Source of the DNA: Nostocoides sp.
Lineage (GTDB): Bacteria; Actinomycetota; Actinomycetes; Actinomycetales; Dermatophilaceae
Direction: 5' to 3'
DNA length: 64,000 nt
Assembly (NCBI GenBank): GCA_016702415.1
Contig: JADJEA010000001.1
Location: forward strand, 911,001 to 975,000
Shown here piece by piece: positions 37,454 through 45,799 of the stretch (position 1 is its first letter; every line of letters begins with the position of its first letter). The notes beneath the pieces were generated by a model that was not told the origin of the DNA, made no database searches, and worked only from the letters and a program-made list of their open reading frames with translations. Both the position numbers and the translations under genes were made by a program.

Positions 37454-38178
37454 GCCCGTCCCTCCTGGGAGTCGATGAGGGAGAGGAAGGCGGCCTCCGC
37501 GTCGGGGGCGCCGGTGGTGGTGAGCAGGTCGGCGGGCGTGGTGTCGGCGATGATCCGGCCCTCCCGGATGAGGAGGAGCCGCGTGCACCGGGTCGCCTCG
37601 TCCATAACGTGGCTGGAGACGAGGAGGGAGGTCCCGCCAGCCGCCAGCCGGTGGAAAAGGTCCCACAGGTCGCGTCGCAGGACCGGGTCGAGACCGACCG
37701 TCGGTTCGTCGAGGACGAGCAGGTCGGGGGAGGCGACGAGGGCCGCGGCAAGGCTGACCCGGGAGAGCTGGCCGCCGGAGAGGGTGCCGACCCGTTGGTC
37801 GGTCTGGGGGGTCAGATCGACGGATGCGATCGCCTCGGCGGTGGCGTGCTCGGGGGCGCCGCAGACGGCGCCGAAGTAGGCGACGTTCTCGCGGACGGTG
37901 AGGTCGGCATACACGCTCGGTGTCTGGGTGACATAACCGACCCGGTGGCGCAGCGCGGGCGACCCGGCCGGCTCGCCGAACACGGTGACCTGACCCCCGG
38001 CGATCCGCTGGACCCCGACAACCGACCGGATGAAGGTGGACTTCCCGCCGCCGCTGGGGCCGAGCAGCCCGACGACGGACGCGGTGGGTATGCCGACCGT
38101 CAGGTCGTGAAGCACCACCTTGCCCCCGCGGATGACGCGGAGGTCGGTAGCCTCGATCGCCAACTCTTTATTCACCAT
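37450..38178 (-). CDS. ABC transporter ATP-binding protein
   Basis: 242 aa. Walker A LLGPSGGGKSTFIRSV, signature LSGGQLSRVSLAAALVASP, Walker B LLVLDEPTVGLDP, H-loop VSSHVMDEATRC. DrrA/CcmA-type exporter. ATG 38178 is followed by normal family start. Pairs with the permease. Confidence 0.93.
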   Translation of the reverse strand: MVNKELAIEATDLRVIRGGKVVLHDLTVGIPTASVVGLLGPSGGGKSTFIRSVVGVQRIAGGQVTVFGEPAGSPALRHRVGYVTQTPSVYADLTVRENVAYFGAVCGAPEHATAEAIASVDLTPQTDQRVGTLSGGQLSRVSLAAALVASPDLLVLDEPTVGLDPVLRRDLWDLFHRLAAGGTSLLVSSHVMDEATRCTRLLLIREGRIIADTTPADLLTTTGAPDAEAAFLSLIDSQEGRA

Positions 38179-38301
38179 GTGATGAAAATAGCACTCGTGC
38201 CCGGCGCCCGCCAGTGGCTCACCGCGACGGTGGCAGGGTGTCGTCGGCTAGCCTCGGGCCTTCGGCGCAGGGCCGTGATCGGCTTCTTGAGGAGGAGCGG
38301 G

Positions 38302-39090
38302 ATGAGCATCGCGATCGTCGGCGGCGGGGCCATGGGGGAGGCGGTCCTGGCGGGCCTGACCCGCGACGGCCGGGACGTCGTCGTCATCGAGCCGCGCGAG
38401 GAGCGCGCCGCACAATTGCAGGACCGGTATGCCGTGGCCACCTCCGCGGACCCCGCCGCCGTCGCCGGCCGCGAAACCGTCCTCCTCGTCGTCAAACCGC
38501 ACGACATCGCGGCCGTCGCCGCGCAGATCGCCCCCCACCTCGCCCCCGGTGCGGTCGTCGTCTCGCTCGCCGCCGGTGTCTCCACCCAGGCGCTGGCCGG
38601 CCATCTGCCGCCCGGGTGCCCCGTCGTGCGGGTCATGCCCAACACCCCGGCCCTGGTGGGGGAGGGCATGGCGGCGTTGAGCCGGGGTGACGGGGTCAGC
38701 GACGCCCAGGCCGAGCGGGCGCTCGCGGTCCTTCAGGCCTGCGGGCGTGTCGTCGAGGTCCCCGAATGCCAGCAGGACGCCGTCACCGCACTCTCGGGCT
38801 CCGGCCCCGCTTATGTGTTCTATCTCGCCGACGCCCTCATCGAGGCCGGGGTCGTGCTCGGCCTGCCGCGAGCCACCGCCCGCGACCTGGCCGTCCAGAC
38901 CCTGGTCGGGGCGGCCACGATGCTGCGGGAGACCGGGGAGCATCCGGCGCTCCTGCGCGAACAGGTCACCAGCCCGGGCGGCACCACCGCGGCGGCCCTG
39001 CGTGAACTCGATGCCCGGGCGGTCCGGGCGGCGCTCGTCGCCGCGGTCTCTGCGGCGGCGGCCCGCTCGGCGCAGCTTGCGGGCGGGTAG
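38302..39090 (+). CDS. proC: Pyrroline-5-carboxylate reductase
   Basis: Last step of proline synthesis. 262 aa. NAD(P) motif IAIVGGGAMGEAVLAGL; VVVSLAAGVSTQAL; RVMPNTPALVGEGMAAL; ALSGSGPAYVFYLADALIEA and REQVTSPGGTTAAALRELD. ATG 38302 with AGGAGGA at 38291-38297; upstream frame is a shadow of the ABC gene. Confidence 0.96.
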   Translation: MSIAIVGGGAMGEAVLAGLTRDGRDVVVIEPREERAAQLQDRYAVATSADPAAVAGRETVLLVVKPHDIAAVAAQIAPHLAPGAVVVSLAAGVSTQALAGHLPPGCPVVRVMPNTPALVGEGMAALSRGDGVSDAQAERALAVLQACGRVVEVPECQQDAVTALSGSGPAYVFYLADALIEAGVVLGLPRATARDLAVQTLVGAATMLRETGEHPALLREQVTSPGGTTAAALRELDARAVRAALVAAVSAAAARSAQLAGG

Positions 39091-39144
39091 GTCGCCCGCG
39101 GCATACCTGCGATGCATCGGGGGCGACACCCGCGGCCGGGCACA

Positions 39145-39150
39145 TAGAGT
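39145..39150 (+). promoter_or_regulatory. -10 box, probable leaderless promoter
   Basis: TAGAGT ends 7 nt before ATG 39158; no ribosome binding site. Confidence 0.45.
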
Positions 39151-39157
39151 GACCCTC

Positions 39158-39679
39158 ATGACGGACATCCAGGTGCGCGCGCTGACCGAGGACGAGTGGG
39201 CGGTCTTCCGGACCATCCGGCTCGCGGCCCTCACGGAGTCACCCGACGCCTTCGTCGCCGACAAGGCGGCCGAGGAGGCCTACGACGAGGAGTTCTGGAG
39301 GCTGCGGCTGCGCCGTGCGCGGAGACTGTACGCCGAAGCCGGCGACCAGGCGGTCGGGATCGCCAGCCTGGGCCATCTGGAGGGGGCGGACAACACCGCC
39401 GAGATCTTCGGTCTGTGGGTCGACCCGGCCTGGCGGGGGCGCAGCGTCGCTGCGACGCTGGTGCGCCGGGCCAGCGAGGCGGCCGCGGAGGAGGGCTTCG
39501 ATCGCATCGCCTATTGGGTGAGCACCGACAACGGCCGGGCCGTGGCGTTCGCCTCGAGCTTCGGATTCCGCCCGACCGGATGGCGGCGGCCGATGCGCGT
39601 CAAGGGCGCCGACGGTCAGGACGAGGAGGAGATCGCCATGGTTCTCCCACTGGCGGGCGACCGCGGGGCCAGCTGGTAA
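39158..39679 (+). CDS. GNAT-family acetyltransferase
   Basis: 173 aa. N-terminal MTDIQVRALTEDEWAVFRTI, then the acetyl-CoA loop LWVDPAWRGRSVAATLVRRA and ASSFGFRPTGWRRPMR. Substrate unknown. A GTG at 39149 in frame is an alternative start, but the -10 spacing favours ATG 39158. Confidence 0.82.
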   Translation: MTDIQVRALTEDEWAVFRTIRLAALTESPDAFVADKAAEEAYDEEFWRLRLRRARRLYAEAGDQAVGIASLGHLEGADNTAEIFGLWVDPAWRGRSVAATLVRRASEAAAEEGFDRIAYWVSTDNGRAVAFASSFGFRPTGWRRPMRVKGADGQDEEEIAMVLPLAGDRGASW

Positions 39680-39685
39680 CCCAGC

Positions 39686-40345
39686 TCAGGGCCGGGCCGC
39701 GAAGCGCTCGATCAATGTCGTCGCTCCGGTGACGATGAGGAGGTCGTGCGCGGTGATCTTGGTGTCCGCATGGGCGGGGGCGAACTCCCGCCCGGGGCTC
39801 TTGACGCCGACGACGGTGACGCCGTACTTCTCGCGGACATTGCTCTGCGCCAACGTGAAACCGATGGTCTCCTGCGGCGGCACCATCTTGACGATGACGA
39901 ATCCGTCGTCGACCTCGAGGTAGTCGAGCAGCCCACCGCCGACCAGGTGCGCGACCCGGCGGCCGGTCTGTGCCTCGGGGTGGATCACGTGGTGGGCACC
40001 GATCCGCTCGAGGATGCGGCCGTGCTCGGGCGAGAGCGCCTTGGCCCAGATCGTCCCGACCCCGGCATCGACGAGATTGGCGACCGCGAGCACGGAGGCT
40101 TCCACGGAGAATCCGATCCCGACCACGGCGACCGGGACCTGCCCCGCGCGCACGTCCTCGATCACGTGTGGTCGGGTCGCATCCGCGGTGACGACCCGGG
40201 TGAGGCGGCCGGCATACGACTGGGCGGTCTCGGCGTCCTTCTCGATGGCGATGACCTGGTGACCGAGACGGTTGAGTTCGAGTGCGACCGCACCACCGAA
40301 GCGGCCGAGCCCGACGACGAGAACCGCGTGCTGCCGCTTGGCCAC
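39686..40345 (-). CDS. trkA: TrkA-type potassium regulatory protein
   Basis: 219-aa cytoplasmic RCK protein. N-terminal Rossmann domain VLVVGLGRFGGAVALELNRL, then a C-terminal TrkA-C domain (KYGVTVVGVKSPGREFAP). GTG 40345 with GAGGAGG about 8 nt upstream. No TrkH/KtrB channel is adjacent. c-di-AMP (made by DisA in the same window) often regulates RCK proteins; a link here is inference. Confidence 0.87.
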   Translation of the reverse strand: MAKRQHAVLVVGLGRFGGAVALELNRLGHQVIAIEKDAETAQSYAGRLTRVVTADATRPHVIEDVRAGQVPVAVVGIGFSVEASVLAVANLVDAGVGTIWAKALSPEHGRILERIGAHHVIHPEAQTGRRVAHLVGGGLLDYLEVDDGFVIVKMVPPQETIGFTLAQSNVREKYGVTVVGVKSPGREFAPAHADTKITAHDLLIVTGATTLIERFAARP

Positions 40346-40398
40346 GACCCCTCCTCGAACGTGACATAAGCCGTCCTGCCGACGACCCCATTTGCCGG

Positions 40399-40404
40399 TA
40401 GCGT
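40399..40404 (+). promoter_or_regulatory. -10 box, probable leaderless promoter
   Basis: TAGCGT ends 7 nt before ATG 40412. Confidence 0.5.
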
Positions 40405-40411
40405 GCCAAGC

Positions 40412-41602
40412 ATGGTCGCACAGGTGCGAGTGGTCTGGGATCGCAGTTTCACGGCATACGACTTCGGGCCGACCCATCCGATGAATCCCGTGCGCTTGGA
40501 CCTGACCGCCCGCCTGTGCGAGTCCCTCGGGGTGTTCAAGGGTGTCGAGCTGCTCAATCCCGCTGTGCCGGGCGACGATCTGCTCGAACTCATCCACGAC
40601 CCCGCCTATATCGCCAAGGTCAAAGCCGCCTCGGTGAACCCCGCGGCGGCCGACCAGGACGCCGGGCTCGGCACCGAGGACGACCCCGCGTTCGTCGGTA
40701 TGCACGAGTCCAGCGCCCGCGTCGTCGCCGGGACGGCCGAGATCTGCCGGCAGGTGCTCGATGGTGAGATCGCTCACGGCGTCAACTTCTGCGGCGGCCT
40801 CCACCACGCGATGCGCGATCGGGCCGCGGGCTTCTGCATCTACAACGACATCGCCGTCGGAATCCAGACGCTCCTGGACGCCGGGGTCGAGCGGGTCGCC
40901 TATGTCGACGTCGACGTCCACCACGGCGACGGGGTCGAGAAGATCTTCGAGAACGACCCCCGCGTCCTGACCGCGTCGATCCACGAGAACGGCCGCAACC
41001 TCTTCCCGGGGACCGGTTGGGCGCGCGACATCGGTCACGGACCTGGTCTCGGGTATGCCGTGAACGTCGCCCTCCCCCCGGGCACCCGCGACTCCGCCTG
41101 GTTGCGCGCCCTCCGCTCGGCGATCATCCCCGTCGTGCGGGCGTTCCGGCCGCAGGTGATGATCACCCAACACGGGTGTGACACCCACGCCCAGGACCCC
41201 CTCGCCCACCTGATGCTCTCGGTCGACGCCCAACGCGAGGCGATGATCCAACTCCACGAGCTCGCGCACGAACTCTGCGACGGCAAGTGGGTGGCGCTCG
41301 GCGGGGGCGGCTACGAGCTCGTCGGTGTCGTGCCGCGCTCGTGGACCCATCTGACCGCGATCGCCGCCCATCGTCCGGTCCCGTTGACGACGATGGTGCC
41401 CGACTCCTGGCAGGAGCACGTCATCTCGACCTTCGGGTATGCCGGACCCCCCCGCATGGGCGACCTCGACCCCGCCGACGGAGGCATCTGGGTCCAGCCG
41501 TGGGAGATGGGCTACAACCCCCACTCCGAGGTGGACCGGGCCATCATGGCCACCCGCGAGGCGATCTTCGGGCACTGGGGCCTGGACGTCTGGTACGACT
41601 GA
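40412..41602 (+). CDS. acuC: AcuC-type histone deacetylase family protein
   Basis: 396-aa zinc-dependent deacetylase; AcuC deacetylates acetyl-CoA synthetase in Bacillus. DFGPTHPMNPVRLDLTARL start; GGLHHAMRDRAAGFCIYNDI, YVDVDVHHGDGVEKIFEND and ASIHENGRNLFPGTGW carry the metal and catalytic residues; HGCDTHAQDPLAH near the end. ATG 40412 preferred; GTG 40403 is in frame but is inside the -10 box spacing. Confidence 0.92.
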   Translation: MVAQVRVVWDRSFTAYDFGPTHPMNPVRLDLTARLCESLGVFKGVELLNPAVPGDDLLELIHDPAYIAKVKAASVNPAAADQDAGLGTEDDPAFVGMHESSARVVAGTAEICRQVLDGEIAHGVNFCGGLHHAMRDRAAGFCIYNDIAVGIQTLLDAGVERVAYVDVDVHHGDGVEKIFENDPRVLTASIHENGRNLFPGTGWARDIGHGPGLGYAVNVALPPGTRDSAWLRALRSAIIPVVRAFRPQVMITQHGCDTHAQDPLAHLMLSVDAQREAMIQLHELAHELCDGKWVALGGGGYELVGVVPRSWTHLTAIAAHRPVPLTTMVPDSWQEHVISTFGYAGPPRMGDLDPADGGIWVQPWEMGYNPHSEVDRAIMATREAIFGHWGLDVWYD

Positions 41603-41805
41603 GCGGCCACGAGTTAGCCGCCACCGACGTCCTGAAGTTTCGTGGGCGGCATACGGCGTGTCGCGTGGACAACGCGCGAGAAAAGCCACTCACATTCGGC
41701 ACCCGGGTTCCACATCAGTAACAAGAACCTCTATGGTTGCGCACACGAGGTCCGTCACGCCGGAGGGGAAGCCGGCGCTGTCCGCGAAAGTGAAGTGGTG
41801 TCGTC

Positions 41806-42003
41806 ATGGCCGAGCGCCAGCTTGCCGAGGTCCGGTTCCTCACCGTGGCCGAGGTAGCCGCGATCATGCGGGTCTCGAAAATGACGGTCTACCGCATGGT
41901 GCACGGCGGTGACCTTCCCGCGGTGCGCGTCGGGCGCAGCTTCCGGGTGCCGGAGGACGCGGTGCACGACTACCTGCGCAACTCCTACGTCGAGACCGCC
42001 TGA
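41806..42003 (+). CDS. bldC: BldC-like MerR-type DNA-binding protein
   Basis: 65 aa, mainly a helix-turn-helix: FLTVAEVAAIMRVSKMTVYR, then GDLPAVRVGRSFRVPEDAVHDYL. It matches BldC, the small developmental regulator of actinomycetes. About 200 bp upstream is without a gene and probably holds its promoter. GC-rich stem GCCGCC (41617-41622) with GGCGGC (41645-41650) in that gap may end acuC. Confidence 0.9.
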   Translation: MAERQLAEVRFLTVAEVAAIMRVSKMTVYRMVHGGDLPAVRVGRSFRVPEDAVHDYLRNSYVETA

Positions 42004-42088
42004 CCTCTGCGCGCCACCTCCCGCCCTGAGCGGCGGGGATGCGGCGGGATGCGGCGGCGACCCGTTTGGGTGCCCTCCTCGCGGGCGG

Positions 42089-42094
42089 TAGGCT
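42089..42094 (+). promoter_or_regulatory. -10 box, probable leaderless promoter of bS22
   Basis: TAGGCT ends 7 nt before the ATG at 42102. Confidence 0.5.
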
Positions 42095-42101
42095 CGCGCC
42101 C

Positions 42102-42200
42102 ATGGGTTCTGTCATCAAGAAGCGGCGCAAGCGCATGGCCAAGAAGAAGCACCGCAAGCTCCTGCGCAAGACACGTCACCAGCGCCGCAACAAGAAGTAA
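42102..42200 (+). CDS. Ribosomal protein bS22 (AURKAIP1/COX24 domain)
   Basis: A 32-aa, very basic protein: MGSVIKKRRKRMAKKKHRKL and a tail LRKTRHQRRNKK. It is the small-subunit protein bS22 seen in mycobacterial ribosomes. Easily missed because of its length. It lies between the BldC-like gene and the NAD epimerase gene, the usual actinobacterial location. Confidence 0.93.
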   Translation: MGSVIKKRRKRMAKKKHRKLLRKTRHQRRNKK

Positions 42201-42249
42201 CAGCAACCCGCAGCCCGGTCGCCGGGATAGGGAGAGGAGCCGAGGGCGC

Positions 42250-43326
42250 ATGCCCAACGTCGTCCTTCTGACGGGAGTCTCCCGCCACCTCGGTGGCGTC
42301 TTCGCGCGCCTGATCTCCGCCGACGAGAGCGTCGAGCGGATCATCGGCGTCGATGTCGTCCCGCCGCCGCATCCCGTCGGTCGCGCGGAGTTCGTCCGGG
42401 CCGACATCCGCTCCCCGATGATCGGCAAGGTCATCGCCGGGGCGAACGTCGACACCGTCGTCCACATGAGCGTGATCGCGACTCCGCTGCACGTCGGTGG
42501 CCGGTCGACCCAAAAGGAAATCAACGTCATCGGGTCGATGCAGCTGCTGGCGGCCTGCCAGCGGGCGGCCTCGGTGACAAAGCTCGTCGTGAAGTCGACC
42601 GCCGGGATCTACGGCTCGTCCTCTCGCGACCCGGCGATGTTCCGCGAGGACATGGCCGCCAAGAAGCTCCCGGCTCTCGGGTTCGGCAAGGACTCGACCG
42701 AGGTCGAGGGCTATGTCCGCGGCTTCGCCCGGCGCCGGCCGGACGTCGAGATCACGATGCTGCGGTTCGCCAATGTCATCGGGCCCCGAGTCCGGACGGC
42801 GATGACGGACTACTTCACCTTGCCGATCCTGCCGATGCCGCTGGGCTATAGCGCGCGCCTGCAGTTCGTCCACGAGGACGATGTCGCCGCCGCGATGGCG
42901 CGGGCCACGACGACTCCGGGTGTGGGGACGATCAATGTCGCCGGTGATGGCGTCATCACCATGGCCCAAGCGGTCGCCCTGACCGGCCGGCCCTTCCTGG
43001 CCGTCCCGCCGGGCACCAGCGCCGCCATGAGCGTGGCCTTCCGGCGGGCCGGGTTGATCGACTTCTCGCCCGACCAACTCGAACTCCTCGTCTTCGGGCG
43101 TGGCCTCGACACCACGGCGATGCGCTCGCGGCTCGGCTTCGAGCCCGCCTACACCACCCGGGCCGCCTTCGAGGACTTCGTCGCCGCGGGCGGTCCGCGA
43201 CCGATCGATCTCGCCCGGGCCCGGGCGCGGGACCTCGGGGCCGGCCTCGATCGCCTCGTCCAGCGCACCGCGGCGTATATCCCCGGTGCAGGCTCGCTCG
43301 CCCTGGCTGGGAGGATGGGGGCGTGA
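42250..43326 (+). CDS. NAD-dependent epimerase/dehydratase
   Basis: 358-aa extended SDR-like protein. Degenerate cofactor motif VVLLTGVSRHLGGVFARLI, then ADIRSPMIGKVIAG and LVVKSTAGIYGSS; the usual catalytic YxxxK is not clear. ATG 42250 with GGAG 12 nt upstream. Overlaps the acyltransferase by GTGA. Substrate unknown; such proteins paired with acyltransferases occur in many Actinobacteria. Confidence 0.85.
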   Translation: MPNVVLLTGVSRHLGGVFARLISADESVERIIGVDVVPPPHPVGRAEFVRADIRSPMIGKVIAGANVDTVVHMSVIATPLHVGGRSTQKEINVIGSMQLLAACQRAASVTKLVVKSTAGIYGSSSRDPAMFREDMAAKKLPALGFGKDSTEVEGYVRGFARRRPDVEITMLRFANVIGPRVRTAMTDYFTLPILPMPLGYSARLQFVHEDDVAAAMARATTTPGVGTINVAGDGVITMAQAVALTGRPFLAVPPGTSAAMSVAFRRAGLIDFSPDQLELLVFGRGLDTTAMRSRLGFEPAYTTRAAFEDFVAAGGPRPIDLARARARDLGAGLDRLVQRTAAYIPGAGSLALAGRMGA

Positions 43327-44711
43327 CCTCGGCAACCCGGCCTCCTCGGCGCACCCCCTCCGTCGCCGCTGGGGCGGCCCGCGCCGCCGGGGAGCGGGCC
43401 CGGCGGCATACGACTCCCCTCTTGGGGGCACAACCCGAGATCGCCGGCGAATCCCAACCCGAGACGGGCGAATCGGCACCGACGCGCCCCGCTTCGGGCA
43501 CCGGTGACGCCTCCACGCCCCGCGCCACCCGGCCGCGGCGCCGGTCCACCGCCGCAACCACGTCGCGGTCCGCCGGATCGTCCGCCGACCCCGGTGCGGG
43601 CCAATCCGGCGCGGCGACGGGATCGGCATACCCGGTCGGCGCCCACCCAGTCGGGACCAACGCGGTCGGGACCAACCCGGGCGGGAGCATCCCTGCGGGG
43701 GCCCATCCCGCCGGGCGTCGTGCCGAGGCTCGCCCCGAACGCCCGAGGCTGCAGATCGTCCGCGACGGACACATCCCGCAACAGCCCAACCCGATGCCCG
43801 CGCTCACGGAGATCGCCGAGGCGGTCACGGGTGCGGTCTCCTGGTTGTGCGGCCGGTTCGGTATCCCCACCGCCGAGGCCGAAGCGCGGGTCGCCGAGGC
43901 GATCGCCTTCATCCGGCGCCGCATCGACGGGGAGTTCACCGTCGACGATTTCGGGTTCGACGCCGACTATGCCGAGCACGTCCTCTATCCCCTCTTGCGG
44001 CCGCTGCAGCACTCATGGTTCCGCACGGAGGTGCGGGGGATCGACGCGATCCCAGCCGAGGGCGGGGCCCTCCTGGTGGCGAACCACTCCGGGACGATCG
44101 CTCTCGATGCCCTCATCACGCAGGTCGCGATCCACGACGCCCACCCGCGGCACCGCCATCTGCGCGGGTTGGGAGCGGACCTCGTCTTCTCGACCCCCTT
44201 TGTCGGCGAAGCCGCGCGGCGCGGCGGTGCCACCCTCGCGACGGCCGCCGACGCCGAACGTCTCCTCTCGCGCGGCGAACTCGTCGGTGTCTGGCCGGAG
44301 GGCTTCAAGGGCACGGGCAAACCCTTCCGGGAGCGCTATCGCCTGCAGCGCTTCGGCCGGGGTGGCTTCGTCTCCACCGCCGTCAAGGCCGGGGTCCCCA
44401 TCATTCCGTGCGCGATCGTCGGGGCGGAGGAGACCTATCCGCTCCTCGCCAATGTCAAACCGCTGGCGCGCGTGCTCGGTCTGCCGTATGTCCCGATCAC
44501 CCCGACCTTCCCCTGGCTCGGTCCCCTGGGGCTGATCCCGCTGCCGAGCAAGTGGATGATCGAGTTCTCCGCGCCGATCGAGACCGCATCCCTCGGTGCA
44601 GCGTCTGCTGACGACCCGGCCGTCGTCTTCGACCTGACCGACCGGGTCCGCGAGACGATCCAGCAGACGATCTATTCGTTGCTTGTGCAGCGCCGCTCGC
44701 CCTTCCACTGA
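43323..44711 (+). CDS. Lysophospholipid acyltransferase family protein
   Basis: 462 aa. The C-terminal ~300 residues are a PlsC-type acyltransferase (LLVANHSGTIALDALI; WPEGFKGTGKPFRERYRL; VPIIPCAIVGAEETY). The N-terminal ~150 residues are disordered Ala/Arg/Pro-rich, with a degenerate 15-bp repeat giving PVGAHPVGTNAVGTNPGGS (DNA about 43640-43720). GTG start overlaps the epimerase gene. Probably works in membrane phospholipid synthesis with the epimerase, though the acceptor is unknown. Confidence 0.87.
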   Translation: MTSATRPPRRTPSVAAGAARAAGERARRHTTPLLGAQPEIAGESQPETGESAPTRPASGTGDASTPRATRPRRRSTAATTSRSAGSSADPGAGQSGAATGSAYPVGAHPVGTNAVGTNPGGSIPAGAHPAGRRAEARPERPRLQIVRDGHIPQQPNPMPALTEIAEAVTGAVSWLCGRFGIPTAEAEARVAEAIAFIRRRIDGEFTVDDFGFDADYAEHVLYPLLRPLQHSWFRTEVRGIDAIPAEGGALLVANHSGTIALDALITQVAIHDAHPRHRHLRGLGADLVFSTPFVGEAARRGGATLATAADAERLLSRGELVGVWPEGFKGTGKPFRERYRLQRFGRGGFVSTAVKAGVPIIPCAIVGAEETYPLLANVKPLARVLGLPYVPITPTFPWLGPLGLIPLPSKWMIEFSAPIETASLGAASADDPAVVFDLTDRVRETIQQTIYSLLVQRRSPFH

Positions 44712-44716
44712 TCGCG

Positions 44717-45001
44717 ATGTCCTCGCCCTCCTCGCCCACACGGTCGGCCAGCCTGCCCGCCACCCCGGTCGTCCTGATCACGCGGACGCGGTGTCACCTG
44801 TGCGAGGTGGTTCGCCCGGTCCTCGCCGACGAAGTGGCCGCAGCCGGCCTGACGTGGGCCGAGATCACCCTCGACGAGCGGCCCGACTTGGAGGCCGACT
44901 ACGGGGAGATGGTGCCGGTGACCATCATCGACGGGGCCGTCCACGACTACTGGCGCCTGGACCGGGATCGGCTCCGGATCGCCCTCGCGAACCGGACGTG
45001 A
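44717..45001 (+). CDS. Glutaredoxin-like protein
   Basis: 94 aa, thioredoxin-fold protein with the redox motif CHLC in ITRTRCHLCEVVRPVL and the VPVTIIDG cis-Pro segment. ATG 44717, 5 nt after the acyltransferase stop. It precedes rex, as in many Actinobacteria. Role probably in thiol redox; partner unknown. Confidence 0.85.
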   Translation: MSSPSSPTRSASLPATPVVLITRTRCHLCEVVRPVLADEVAAAGLTWAEITLDERPDLEADYGEMVPVTIIDGAVHDYWRLDRDRLRIALANRT

Positions 45002-45028
45002 GTCGCGCCACCTGAGCGTCGCCGAACT

Positions 45029-45046
45029 TTGTGCGTTTGTTCACAA
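45029..45046. promoter_or_regulatory. Rex operator upstream of rex-hem
   Basis: TTGTGCGTTTGTTCACAA matches the Rex consensus TTGTGAA-N4-TTCACAA in 16 of 18 positions, counting N. It is 85 bp before the rex ATG. A -10-like TAATGT (45052-45057) follows, so the operator overlaps the promoter. Confidence 0.8.
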
Positions 45047-45130
45047 GCGCGTAATGTGGATTCTTGTCGCCCGCCCGCCCGGCTCGCCTTCGTGGATGGC
45101 CGAACCCGTTTCCGAGAGGGGTCCTCCGGC

Positions 45131-45799
45131 ATGTCGACCGCGCTGCCGCGCCGGGGTATCCCCGACGCCACCGTGGCCAGGCTCCCGGACTACCTGCGGG
45201 TCTTGACCGGGATGGCGGCCCGCGGCATACCGTCGACGTCGTCGCAGCAGTTGGCCGCCGCGGCGGGGGTGCGCTCGGCCAAGGTCCGCAAGGACCTCTC
45301 CTACCTGGGGACGTATGGCGTGCGGGGTGTCGGCTACGACGTCGAGCATCTCGCCTTCCAGATCGCCACCGAACTCGGCCTGGCGCGGGACTGGCCCGTG
45401 GTCATCGTCGGGATGGGCAACCTGGGGCGGGCCCTCGCGGCATACGGCGGACTCTCCCAGCGTGGATTCCGGATCATCGGGCTGTTCGACCACGATCCCG
45501 CGATGGTCGGTCAGCTCGTCGCCGACATCCCGGTGGCCGGGATGGACGCCCTGCCCGGGGTCGCTGCGACCGGTGACGTCCTCGGTGTCATCGCGACGCC
45601 GGCCGAGTCGGCGCAGGCGGTCGCCGACGCGCTCGTGTCCGCGGGGGTCACCTCGATCCTCAATTTCGCACCCGGGACCCCGGGCGTTCCGGCCCATGTC
45701 GAACTCCGCAAGGTCGACCTCGCGACCGAGTTGCAGATCCTCGCCTTCCACAAGATGCGCCGCTCCGGCACCGGGCACTGGGCCCAGGTGGCGCCGTGA
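45131..45799 (+). CDS. rex: Redox-sensing repressor Rex
   Basis: 222 aa. Senses NADH/NAD and represses respiratory and haem genes in Actinobacteria. N-terminal winged helix (LPDYLRVLTGMAARGIPSTS, then AGVRSAKVRKDLSYLG), then the Rossmann domain VVIVGMGNLGRALAAYGG and a swapped C-terminal helix (ELQILAFHKMRR). ATG 45131 fits the family; upstream reading would cross its own operator. Overlaps hemA by GTGA, so it autoregulates the operon. Confidence 0.95.
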   Translation: MSTALPRRGIPDATVARLPDYLRVLTGMAARGIPSTSSQQLAAAAGVRSAKVRKDLSYLGTYGVRGVGYDVEHLAFQIATELGLARDWPVVIVGMGNLGRALAAYGGLSQRGFRIIGLFDHDPAMVGQLVADIPVAGMDALPGVAATGDVLGVIATPAESAQAVADALVSAGVTSILNFAPGTPGVPAHVELRKVDLATELQILAFHKMRRSGTGHWAQVAP

